NCBI GenBank assembly: GCA_028673005.1
Contig: CM054116.1
Span: 97,938,207-98,002,206, forward strand
Direction of reading: 5' to 3'
Source of the DNA: Tanypteryx hageni
Lineage: Eukaryota > Arthropoda > Insecta > Odonata > Petaluridae
DNA length: 64,000 nt
The notes under the pieces: model-generated
What the model saw: only the letters and a program-made list of their open reading frames with translations
The model's database searches: none
What the model was told of the DNA's origin: nothing
Translations under genes and position numbers: made by a program
In this document: piece by piece, positions 1 to 11,200 of the stretch
How positions within the stretch are numbered: position 1 is the first letter of the stretch
Layout: the number at the start of each line of letters is the position of its first letter

Positions 1-329
1 AAGACCAACCAAATCTTTTGAGTTCCCCTCCTAAGAGCGAGAGAAAAACACTTATGTCTTTGCACAGCCATGTTCTCACAGGCATGACAAGCTTAGAAGA
101 AGCTCAGTAAGCTCTCATTACTTTGTGGATTTGAATATTTAGCAGTCGTAGATCCTCATTAGAACTGCTATCGCAGCAAGGCATACCGCTGTCCATCGTG
201 AATAATGATATTAGACAAAATAATTTCCTTTCTTTCTTCCTCAGTGTGTTTGACTGAAAAAATTTACTGCAAGGAATGTAAACACCCATGTTGACACAAT
301 GAAAACATCTGCATTTGTCACATGTTCCC

Positions 330-525
330 CTAAGTAGATGGAATTAATGGATCGTATGATTCTTATGCTACAGGCATAAGCTGGAATGTTAGGAAATTTG
401 GAAACAGGAGAAAAAAATCTGCTATGACCGGGAACCTGGGTCATCCACATTCCCGTTCTGAAACAGGAAAATTACTCTGCTATGGTGGTTTGGTAGTAGA
501 ATATCTGCCCAGCAAGTGGAAAGAT
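330..525. repeat. Fragment of the inverted tRNA-like repeat family
   Basis: Contains the family's flanking motif (GATGGAATT... ending GCATAAGCTG, about 337-391). A decayed minus-strand tRNA-like 3' half follows (about 421-446, GACCGGGAA then CCTGGGT), then the TTCTGAAACAGGAAA spacer, then a plus-strand tRNA-like 5' half starting at 479 (GCTATGGTGG... AGCAAGTGGAA). The same order of parts is seen at 6191-6610 and 57131-58336. The gap 526-1440 is AT-rich and shows nothing recognisable. Confidence 0.65.
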
Positions 526-974
526 GAAACACGACTGAAAGGCCAAGGGCAGGAATGGAGAGTGGCTGAATCACCTTTCTTGGAAGAAAACTGCATCTGC
601 ATATTAAACTGTTTACACAAACAACCTCTCTACAAGCCGAGAACGAACTATTTTGTTTCTAAAATACTAAAACAAGTGTTTGTGTTAATCAATTACTTAA
701 GTTCTTGGTTCCCGAATTTTGTTCAAAGTTCATCTATAGAGAATTTCGTGTTAAGCAACCAACTCACATTTATTTATTTAAAAGTTCGGTTCTGTAGGCT
801 CAGAACAATTAACATGGAACACGTCAATATAAATAATATTTAAATAGGAAATACAAGAATATATAGGAAAAATAGAAAAATAAAGTAAATCTTAATAGAT
901 ATTACATCATACATATCCTGAAATAAACACTCAAACTGTTGTAGTGTGGAATACAAATTCTTTTTCAGTAGATT

Positions 975-1532
975 ATTATTACAGTAAACATCATATCTCT
1001 ATGTGTCCCTGGACTCTATATAAGCGTTTAAATATAACAACCGATTGTATGCCTTTTATTCAGGATAGCAGTTTCTTATAAAAATAGGTATATGCCAGCA
1101 TTTGCTGGAGACTTTAGACTAGTACTGTGGTACTCCATATGATAATCTGCCTTCCTTCGGGTATCATATTGGTGCTTATTCAAATTGAAATTACTCACAT
1201 TCTCTTACATATATGATACATTCATAGATATATAATGCATACAATCTCATAATTCCAAATATTTTAAAGATGACCTACAGGATTCCCGGCTTTTTTTACG
1301 TTAGCTATAGGTACTTCTTATAGCCCTTTTTAAATTATAAAAACCCTATTTACCCGTGAAGCTACTGATCCTCCCCAAGAGTGAGTACAATATGACTAAA
1401 GAATATGTTAATCTATAATACAATGTCAACAACACAAATCCATACATTAAGGGCCGGGGAAAATATTTGTTCGTGCTAACCGCGTGTTCGTGTTAGCCGA
1501 GTTCGTGCTAACGAGTGTTTACTGTATCAATA
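975..1532. mobile_element. Possible pogo/Tigger-type MITE upstream of the G-alpha gene
   Basis: The right end, read on the minus strand, begins CAGTAAACACTCGTTAGCAC and carries three copies of GTTAGCACGAA-like sequence (about 1470-1515). TA bases follow at 1533-1534. A left end starting CAGTAAACA is seen at about 975 but matches over only nine bases. The right end is convincing as a transposon terminus; the left partner is weak. Confidence 0.35.
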
Positions 1533-1762
1533 AATGAGCTACCAGGCAGCATTGATAACGAAAAAATATCGAATTTCACATGCATAGATTTTCAAAACTT
1601 AAAACAAACGAAAAAAGCTACAAAATATATAATAGTTCAAGTTTTCGAAATTTTTTACGTAGGTCATACCCCAAATTCGTTCATGATTCCAACTCTATTG
1701 TAGTTTGACTCAACCCGATGAACAAATCGTGACGCTCGACATCGCGTCGTTGTTTTCAACAA

Positions 1763-1770
1763 TGACGTCA
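1763..1770. promoter_or_regulatory. Palindromic CRE (TGACGTCA) 22 nt before the G-alpha start codon
   Basis: A full 8-bp CREB/ATF consensus palindrome sits directly upstream of the start codon, in a locally CpG-rich stretch (about 1715-1792). It could be a promoter-proximal site or part of a short 5' UTR. The transcription start is not visible. Confidence 0.45.
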
Positions 1771-1792
1771 CTTCATTAAGGGGTGAGGCAAG

Positions 1793-2272
1793 ATGGCCAC
1801 TGCTATGTTGACTTGCTCGTGTTGTCTCCGATTTAAATACAGTCCCGAGGAAATTGAGCAGCGACACAAGAGTCAACAAATTGATCGAATGATTGAGAGA
1901 GAAAGACAAAGCCTCCGGCGACAAGTGAAGTTGCTACTTCTCGGTGCTGGTGAAAGCGGTAAATCAACTTTCCTGAAGCAGATGAGAATCATCCACGGAC
2001 TGCGCTTCGAGCCGGAGGCAGTGCGAGAATACCAGCAAATTATATACCAAAATGTGGTGCGAGGAATGCGTGTTCTTGTTGACGCCCGTGATAAGCTTGG
2101 AATTCCTTGGCAGCACGAGTCCAACGCTGAGGCCGGGGATATGGTTCTTCGTTCAGATCCAAACTCTTTCTCAGAGCCAGTACCCTTTACGAGGTTGTCT
2201 CCCTTGCTCCAGGCACTTTGGGATGATTCGGGAATACGAACAGCATTCCGAAGGCGCAGTGAATATCAATTG
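1793..2272 (+). CDS. cta: G-alpha exon 1: N-terminus, P-loop and most of the helical domain
   Basis: Codes residues 1-160 and ends in phase 0 before a GTTAGT donor. It holds the cysteine-rich N-terminus, a charged amphipathic helix (about residues 18-44) expected to bind G-beta-gamma, the P-loop at 51-59 followed by [10 protein letters not shown], and the start of the helical domain with [16 protein letters not shown] (91-106). The open frame runs on to a stop at 2282-2284, but the last three codons (VSR) are intronic: the next exon continues the family alignment directly after SEYQL. Confidence 0.95.
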
Positions 2273-5200
2273 GTTAGTCGATAAGCAGTACTTTACATAA
2301 TGATTTGACGTATCTTATTTATGTTTTACAAAGTTGACTCATATGCAGGGTATATTTTGTCCATGTTGACATTACAGAAGAATTTTCTTTCACAGGATAT
2401 TTATCATTGTAATTCTTTATCCTAAAATTTTCCCTTATAGTGCCCTAGCAATTTTATCGAATTTTTTTGTTTGTCTTGTCATTATCTGGGAAGCATATTT
2501 GTTAGACACAAAGTAAATGTTCGAATAAATACAGGGAATTATGTGAATATACTTTAAATTCACTATTCCTTGCACCTCATCCATAATGAAGTTAATTGAA
2601 ATTATCATTTAAGCTTGCCATGGTTTTGTCTTGTTTCTTCTAATATGACAAGGTTAACAGAAATGGGAGCAATCCTTAAAGCAATATGGGAGAAATTAGA
2701 AAAATTGTGTGATTTAATGCTGTTCCATAGGCACTATAAGTATCTTAAAGATAGTTTATAGATTTATCCGGCGAATTTTCATCTTAATCCCAAAGTGAGT
2801 GGTGGAAGAAGGCTCATTTCGAGTGTTGCTGTTTGCTGCAATGATCATAATGGATCCCCAGTCATTTTCTTCTTTCAATACTGGCAAATCCTTAATATTC
2901 AATTTGTAAGTAATAGTTTCATTTGTATTTAGCGTTTGTACCTGCGAAACCCATGGCCTTGCTTTGTTTTTTTTTGTTTTATATGGCGTGAATGTATTTT
3001 GTTTTATATAGAGTGAATATTTTGTCTTTGTCCATCTTATTTTCTTGCAATTATAAGAGTTATTTTAATGTATTAATTTTATTGCATGTCTATCAATACA
3101 TCTCATATCACTGTATTGCTGTTTTCATGTTTAAATTCATTAGCGTTTTCAAACAAGTGATAACGTCATGCTTATAGTTATATAGTATTATTTAGAATAG
3201 CTCCTGCCAATTTAAGATAGAAAAAGCTTGAATAATGTCTGAAATTTGTTTTACGTTTGTTTTGTTTACTGAGTGTTAGGTGTACTTATTGGAAGATTTG
3301 GTGTACCAAGATATATATAAGTTTGTTTATATATATAAATATAAGGCTTGCTGCTTCTGTGTTTTGTAGTCTTCTTTCACTTGTGATTATTAATGGAAAT
3401 TGTCTTTCTTTTTTAAGAATGTTAAAGAATTTTTTATAAGGAAGGATTAATTCAATAATTAGTGACACCAATTGATAGACATTAAAAGAAGAGGTTTTTT
3501 ATTTGTACCTATTTCCAAACTAATCTAAACATTTTGTCCATTTTTAATTCCTTTTTTATTTGGCAGACACAGGCCCATTTGAAAATAAAATTTTCTTTAG
3601 TTGTATACTGTACTTAATGTAATTTCCTCCATTGCATAATTGCCCCTCCTGAATGATAAAGAGGAAATAAAAGATTATTTTTTTTGCACCACATACTTTC
3701 ATTTTCAACAAATTTAAAAATGGCAACCACTCTTACGACACAGGAAGCACATTTAAATCATCCTGTGACAGTTTTGCCCCTCCATTACTTTGATATGTTG
3801 GTTATCATATCCTTTGCTGCATGCCTCACTTGAAGACAATGTAAAATTATGTTAAAATAAAATAAACTGTTCTAATGAACAAATTTTTCCTGAGACAAAA
3901 TACTGGTAAATGTATTGAATTCTATTATTGGTATAAATCATTCTAAAAAGACCGCTTTCTTACAATAAGGGGAAAACCGCATGCTTGTCCCACCCTTGCT
4001 TTTGTGTAAAAAGTGGGACAATTACCCAAGTAAATATAATACTCCACAAATCCATCATTAAAATAAGACCAGTAAAATTTAAAAACTTCTTAGGGTTACA
4101 AATTTTTGAGCTTTGCTCTCTCTAAAGCATCCTACATTTTCTTAAGCCTAATTATTTGGTATTAGAATCACGCAGTAGCATTTCTATGACCAGGTTTAGA
4201 TGCCCTGTATTTTTCTAAATATCATTATGTTCATATTGCTATCTTTTCTCCTTTAAAAGCTCAAATGAAAAGATGGTATATTTTGTGGCAGCAAATATTA
4301 TTTTTTAAAGAGATGTTCACAGTCAAGTTTTATGTTGTTCTGTGTAAACAGCCTTAGGCACTTATACAAGTTAAGGTAGCACATGTAGTAATTATTGTAT
4401 GTTGTCTTTTGTAGCTATTTCCATTCAAATTCTATTTAATGTTCGCCTATGTGATTTACTTATGATTTCAATTTTTAATATTCCATGTTGTTTCTCAGTA
4501 ACATTTATATTGTTTATCTATTTCAGAGTGATTCTGTAGAGTATTTTCTGGACAACTTACCCAGGATTTCCAGGCTGGTAAGTTCCATAAGTGGATCTTA
4601 TCTGACCATAATAAGAAACAATAAGCAAATTAAAAAAGTTGGCATTTTAATTTTTGTAAGATATTCCATATAGTATTCTTCTACAAGTAAAGCTAAAATA
4701 TCTTTTGCTAAAATTATAAGTTGAGATTTAAATTATGTCAGTGTTATTTCATGCTTGTATATTACTTTATATAATGAGCAGTTCATAACCCTGTTATGCT
4801 GTCAACTAGAGAATAACTCAAGAATGGACCAATTGATTGTGGTCATTGTTGCAGGGCAGAGTTGGCCTTATGCCTAAAGGAGATTTGGATGATCCCCATG
4901 TATGATAATGAATGGGTTTGATCACTGGGATGTTTCATTCCTCCATTTGAATAGCATAGGAATTGGTGCAATGTATTATGGTTTGCATTTTAACATTTAT
5001 TATAATTATTGTAGACTCAAGACTTGAACCAAAGAATGCCTGAAAGAAAGAAAATTTATTTCATACGATTTGAATTTTAAAGTTTTTTGAGAATAAAATC
5101 TTTTGTAACTAGGAACAACAGAATTCATTGTTGCCGGATTCATTCAATTACTTACATTAAATGAATTTAGATAAGGAGAAAGGAAGGAAGGGGAGGAGGA

Positions 5201-8200
5201 AAGGAGAGGGAGGAGAGAGAGGTAGGGAGGGAGGGAGAAAAGGAAGAAGTGATAGATAGATGTCTTTATTCTTGAACTATGTAAATTGAAATCCAACTAT
5301 TCTTGAATCTTGTTCCTTTATGTTGATGTTTGGAATTCAATTTTGGCTAACATCAGTAATTTTGATGTTTAAGAAATATGAATAAATGATTTCAAAGAAT
5401 AATAAGAATGTAAATGTAATTTAAATAACAAATGATATATTTCTTCCCATCATATTAATGGGATTTGACATGTTTTATAATATTTTATTTACATAGCATA
5501 GTTTAATTTTCATGGAAAAAGCCAGAAATGTTATTTTTCAGAACATTTTGTTTATGTATAACCTTAGACATGCATATAACATTAGAGAATAAAGTTTATC
5601 ACATAAACCATCACTTTGTGGAAATCTAGTTTAGCTATTTTTGAAAATGAAATGCGTTTTTTTTATTAATTACGAAGAATCAATTAAAATTGCTTGAAAT
5701 GTGCCTTTTATTAAGTAACCGACAAAGATTTCAATATCATACTCAGGGAAAGTGGGTCAGAGTTTTAAAGGTAGTTTAAATGGACCTTATAATATTTTTT
5801 CAACTGGTTTTTTGAATCCCATTGTTCTACCATTTAATCACAGCCAGTCTTTATATCTGCTTTATTGCATATTGAAAACAAAGGTTATGTATTAAACTTA
5901 GTTGAAAAAATTGAAATTATTAAATTTGGCTACAGCATAATTGCTGCTGTGTGATGCTTTAATTTTTCCTCTATTTCCTTTTTATTAGTTTTATTTTTAT
6001 AACCAACCTTGAGCACCACACTTCCTTCCTCTTATGGGATTCCGACATAACGAGGTGGTTTTTAAAAATCACTTTGCATCCTTAGTTTTAGATACATGTA
6101 TAGCATTTAAATTGTAGACACACAAATTTAAATGTAAAAGATTAAATCCAGCCATAAATGGTGACAGGATTTTAAATACTAGACGATAAAGTTGATGGAA
6201 TAAAGTGATCTGAAGTTCCTATGCAGACAGGCATAAGCTGTAAAGTTGGGAATAATTTTGAAACGAGAAAAAAGTCTGCAATGACCGGGAATTGAACCCG
6301 GGTCTTCCACTTGCCAGGTGGATATTCTACCACTAAACTATTGTAGCAGATCAATTTTCTTGTTTCTGAACGCGGATGTTTACATCGAAGAAAACTCCTC
6401 CCTCTCAAATGGTGAGATTGCCAAGCAAGAAATTGATGGAATAAAGTGATCCGAAGATCCTATGCAGACAGGCATAAGCTGTAAAGTTCAGAAACGAGAA
6501 AATTGATCTGCTACGATAGTTCAGTGGTAGAATATTCGCCTGGCAAGTGGAAGATCCGGGTTCGATTTCCGGTCATAGCTGACTTTTTTCTCGTTTCAAA
6601 ATTATTCCCAGACGATCAAGGTTTAAGAGAAATATTTTCAAAATATAATTTTTCTTTTTAAAAGTTACACAACTTTATATCAGGTATTCAATGTTAATCA
6701 TAAAATTGGTTAATTTAAAAAATCATCCTTGATTTGTAGATTTAGATTTTGTTGACTAAATCAAAGTTTGAACACTTGAGGGTATTTTCACATCTCAGTT
6801 AATGTTCCGACATTTTGCCTTGAAGGACTGGACACCTTCCAACCAGGACATCTTACATGCACGTCGAGCAACGAAGGGCGTTGTTGAGTGTGTGATACCC
6901 ATTCGTGGGGTGCCATTTCGATTTGTTGATGTTGGTGGTCAGCGCTCTCAGCGTAGGAAGTGGTTTCAGTGTTTCGATTCTGTAACCTCTATCCTTTTTC
7001 TTGTATCTTCCTCGGAATATGACCAGGTGCTTTTGGAGGACAGGTAAGAGCATTGTTTCATTCTCTTTTACTTCATTGTAAGGTAAAGAGGGAGGAAACT
7101 TTAGTTTCTATTTATTATGTTAAGGGATGTTTTATGTCTTCTTTAGTGAATTTAATTATTATTTCATGAGAAACATAGCATTTTAATAAAATATTTCTCT
7201 TTCCTCTCTCACCTATAATCATTCTTCTTATTCATTGACTCGTTTGAGTGTCAGTCTAAGAGAATGAATGCCCCTTCAAGGCTTATTATTGGAAAAATAT
7301 TTTCTGCTCATAAATATGATTTGTATCATTTTCATATGTACTAAAATCATGATATGAGAAAGTTTGTATAATTCATGCTGTTCCAAGTTTTTATTTTCTA
7401 CCTCCATCATGTTAAAATCTTGCAGAAAAGTATTACAAAAAATATTATTATCATGAAAATCACACTCCTCTTATCACTATCGCTGTAGTTGGATGACCAA
7501 ATAAGATGGTTCACGAAACGCAGATGCCCAAATGGAAGAAGGAAATAACGGGAGAGCATTGTTGGGTTGGAGCTTCCTGTTGGGGTTATTTTTATGACTT
7601 CTGAAGCGTGAAAGTGGGTCTGAGAGCCTGGGCCTAGATCTAGACAAGTGTCGGTTTACTGTTTGTCTGGGGTCTCCCCTTCTCTGAGTCTTTGACCTTC
7701 AGGATCCTTGCCTTGGCCTGCCATGATGTAATTCTTCTGGGGTGTTCTCTTCCCGAATTCCCAACTCCCTGTCAAATATAACCTCTGTAAGTGGTCTCAG
7801 AACTAAGCAGTTAGGTAGATGAAGATTAATCTGTTGAACAGCTCAGTGTAATTCATCCCTTTTTTTCCAAGAGCACGTAAGTTCTTTTATTTGTTTCTTT
7901 TTCAGTGACTTCATTTTTGAAGTTGTTTACTTTTATCTTGAATTTGATTAATTGATAATATGTTGAAAACTGATGCTGATGGTTCATGGATGAACAGAAT
8001 TTTTAAGAAGTAACTTGTATATTAGAGTTACTAATAGGAAAATAAGAATTTTATAAGCCTTTCACAGTTTTATAACTCCTGGTAATTTAAATGTTTTCTA
8101 TATTCAAAATGACTGTAACTTCTGTGAAAAGAACATTTCAGAAAAACATTGAACTATAACCAGTTGCATGCAGAGAAATGTATGCACATCTATCAGCCAA

Positions 8201-11200
8201 TTTTAATAACTTTTATTTCCACAAGAATCCATAACAATGATTTACTACTCACTTGGAGCTAAGGGGTAGGAGGGGAGAGGAAAAGAGGCAGGGAAAAGAA
8301 AATAAAATTAGTTTTGTGGAAGGAGAAGGCAAGAATTTTGCTTTAAAATGTTGATTATCATTCATTGTCATTTGTTGTTACTCTTTTGATTGTTGTACAT
8401 TGTTATTGTGCATTTATCATTGTATTGTTTGATGTATGATGTATTGCCACTGTATAGATGATGTTAGATTTATTAGCACATTATTTAGATTGCATATTAC
8501 TAACATATTGGCACCCAATGTAATTGTTAAGTAAAAATCATTAACAGTCATTAATATTGTTGCCATTTTAAAAATACGACACTCATACAAAGCAGCAGCA
8601 ATGCTGATATATGATATCATTAATGAGATTATCTAACCTTTACATTCAAATGCGACAATACCTCAATACGTCATAGTCCAAAATTCCTCTTCTACAAAAA
8701 TGAAGCTTTACTCTTTCAGGAGTAGAGGTATTTAGTCATAAGTTTGTGGCTTGAATCTGACCTACTTAGAAATTACCATGGTGTGACAGTATTCCCCTTT
8801 ATTTCTTATAGAGGATATTGATGCCTCTAAACTTGAGCCTGTGATTTGACTGGGATCTATTATGAAAAACTGAAAACTAAATATTTGACCATACCATGAC
8901 ATTCAATCTTAACACTTTACCGTCAGGCATATTTTCGTGCAGCCTCTTCTCTTAAACTATTGTAATTTCCCAAGTACTCAATATTTTCAAGTCAAATTTG
9001 GAATGGGTACTGATTATGATCTATATTATAACAGTTTCATCAAATTGAAATTTATTTACAGTTACGGTTAGTACAAAAGTACAATTCGTGAGTATAAAAG
9101 TACAATTCGTATATTTTATTTTTGTTACATAATTTTATTGAAAATGCAATCCTAATGCAGTCATAATTACACATGAAAACGTTTTGTAAGTCTCTATCAT
9201 AGTAATTGGTCGCAATATGGTAACGCTCAAGAAGATACAAATGAGAGACTACATGTGACAAACTAACGCTTGAAGCATTTCCTTTATCATATCTCACAGT
9301 CCAGCTATAATAGTTACATTGATTTGTATGGTGGCAGTAGCCTACAATGCTTACAAGAATACCCAAATACATAGTACAACGTGTTGCCCTCAACAGGGCA
9401 ACTGTGAAACATGTAGTGATGCATTTCCTTATGCATAGGCAAAATACGATTACTGTGTGCCTACTACAACGGTCGGGTGGTGTAACATGTAGTACTACGT
9501 TTCCCGATGACAAAGTGTTAAGATTATGAAAGGTGTTTTTTTATCAGTTTTTGAAATAATTTTTTTGGTCTTTGCAGGCGTACTAATAGACTGGAGGAAT
9601 CTAGGAATGTATTCGACACAATAGTTAACCACTTGGCTTTTGGCAGCGTCTCTACTATTCTCTTCCTCAACAAGACAGACCTTTTGGTAGCTAAGGTGAG
9701 GTCTGGACACTCAGACATTCGTAAGCATTTTCCGCAATTCTGTGGTGATCCTGCAGACCCCACTGATGTACAGGTGAGAAGTTTTCCACTTCCTGTATAT
9801 TTAATTCATCATTAGATTTGTATTTTTTAATGTAATATTTTAATGTATATGTATCTTTTTGATTTTAACTAGGACTTATTTTCTTGAGTTAACCTTTGAA
9901 TCAAAATTAATGAGAGATAAAAGTTTTATAGCTTGCCATGTGTTAATTCTATTTAAAACTTTTTTATTTTCTCCAAAGAATTGGAAGTCTTTTATATGTT
10001 TTTATAGATTTAGACAGTGTCATAGACTTAATGATTTATATATATTTATTATATATATATTGCTCTATTCTAAGCAGTGAAATATTTTCTTTTCTAGGCT
10101 TTTATCCTCTCACTGTTCTCAAGTGTTGTGAGGAGACGGCGAAGGAGTACAATTCCTGGAAGCAGGGAAGGAGAAGAACGGACACAGCCCCTTTTTCATC
10201 ATTTTACAACAGCTGTTGATACAGAAAACATCAAGGTACTTTATCATTTTCCTAGTTATGGTGGAGCTAAGGAGAACTGCATTTTTATAACAGAATCTTT
10301 TTCTTTTGTAAATTACTTTATTTTGTAATTAAGCACAGTGAAACCTTGATCTATCATTCTCCTATCTATCATTTTTCCAGCTCTGTCATCCACTTTGTAT
10401 AGTCTCTACAAAATCCCCATGTATACAATGTTAAATATATTCAATTCATTGTTCCTCAAAGTCTTTTTCCTTCGTCAATCATTTGGAATTTCTTGATCCT
10501 GTTCTACTATTTATCTCAGTTGGACATAAGTTTCTCCTCTTCTCTGGGTTGCCATTTCGACAATGTAGTCTCTAAAATCTCTCCTCAATTATTTTAGATA
10601 TAAAAATTATTACAAATGATTTAAAACAATTGTAAGAATGATTTCTACAGTATACATTGACTTTGCTTAAATCCTAGAAAACAGATTATGTAATTGTTTC
10701 TCATACTGAGGGAGCCTGTTAGAAAATGAGTTATCTTGGGTTTATCACTTTGTGGTTTAGCATTTTTACCCGAGTTATATCTGAAATGGCAGAGAAAGTG
10801 TTACTAGCACGCATGTTTAATCACTTGAACACTAGACCATCAGCCTATGAGAAAGGCGGATTGAAAGATGGGAATCTTAATAGAAATCATTGTCCATTTT
10901 TGATTCAGTGCACTTAATTCACCCGACTCTTTCATATTGTTCTGTTTGCCTAGTTGTGTTGTATGATTCTCCATTTATCATTTCTTAGTTCAAGAATGAA
11001 TTATTGACGTCTTATTGCTGAAACCAAAATTGAAAAACAATGTTTCTCCCATACCTATTAAAATATTGGGAAAACCAGATGTGCATTTTGGTTATAAAGC
11101 AGCTGTCTTATGTGGTGATTCACATATAATAAATTCTAAAAAGAACTCTACTTTTTAAAAAAGTGAAACATTTTCTATAGATGAGGTATTGGTAATTGTG

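Larger units (their letters stand above)
6191..6610. repeat. Foldback repeat carrying two tRNA-like sequences head to head
   Basis: Outer inverted arms of about 120 bases (about 6246-6368 and 6485-6610) start TGGGAATAATTTTGAAACGA. Each arm encloses a 70-base tRNA-like sequence, at 6278-6347 on the minus strand and 6510-6579 on the plus strand. The 5' ends of both point inward, separated by about 160 bases. A 57-base direct repeat (6191-6247 and 6432-6488, GATGGAATAAAGTGATC to GGCATAAGCTGTAAAGTT) lies outside the left arm and inside the centre. This looks like a transposable foldback or compound SINE rather than a pair of cellular tRNA genes, since diverged copies occur elsewhere in the window. 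Confidence 0.75.
4578..6825 (+). other. G-alpha intron 2
   Basis: GT-AG intron of 2248 bases. It holds a purine-rich tract (about 5165-5250) followed by a short GATA repeat, and the inverted tRNA-like element at 6191-6610. Nothing else in it is recognised. Confidence 0.85.

Noticed and set aside
424..843. 139-codon frame upstream of the G-alpha gene
   Set aside because: Its first part translates the tRNA-like repeat and the rest is AT-rich with no similarity.
6278..6579. Two functional tRNA genes
   Set aside because: Diverged and truncated copies of the same unit with the same flanks occur at 0.4 and 57-58 kb, and the minus copy has a poor acceptor stem; repeat elements are likelier.
9052..9513. 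153-codon minus-strand frame in G-alpha intron 3
   Set aside because: Antisense and intronic; Cys/Tyr/Asn-rich with no recognisable domain.
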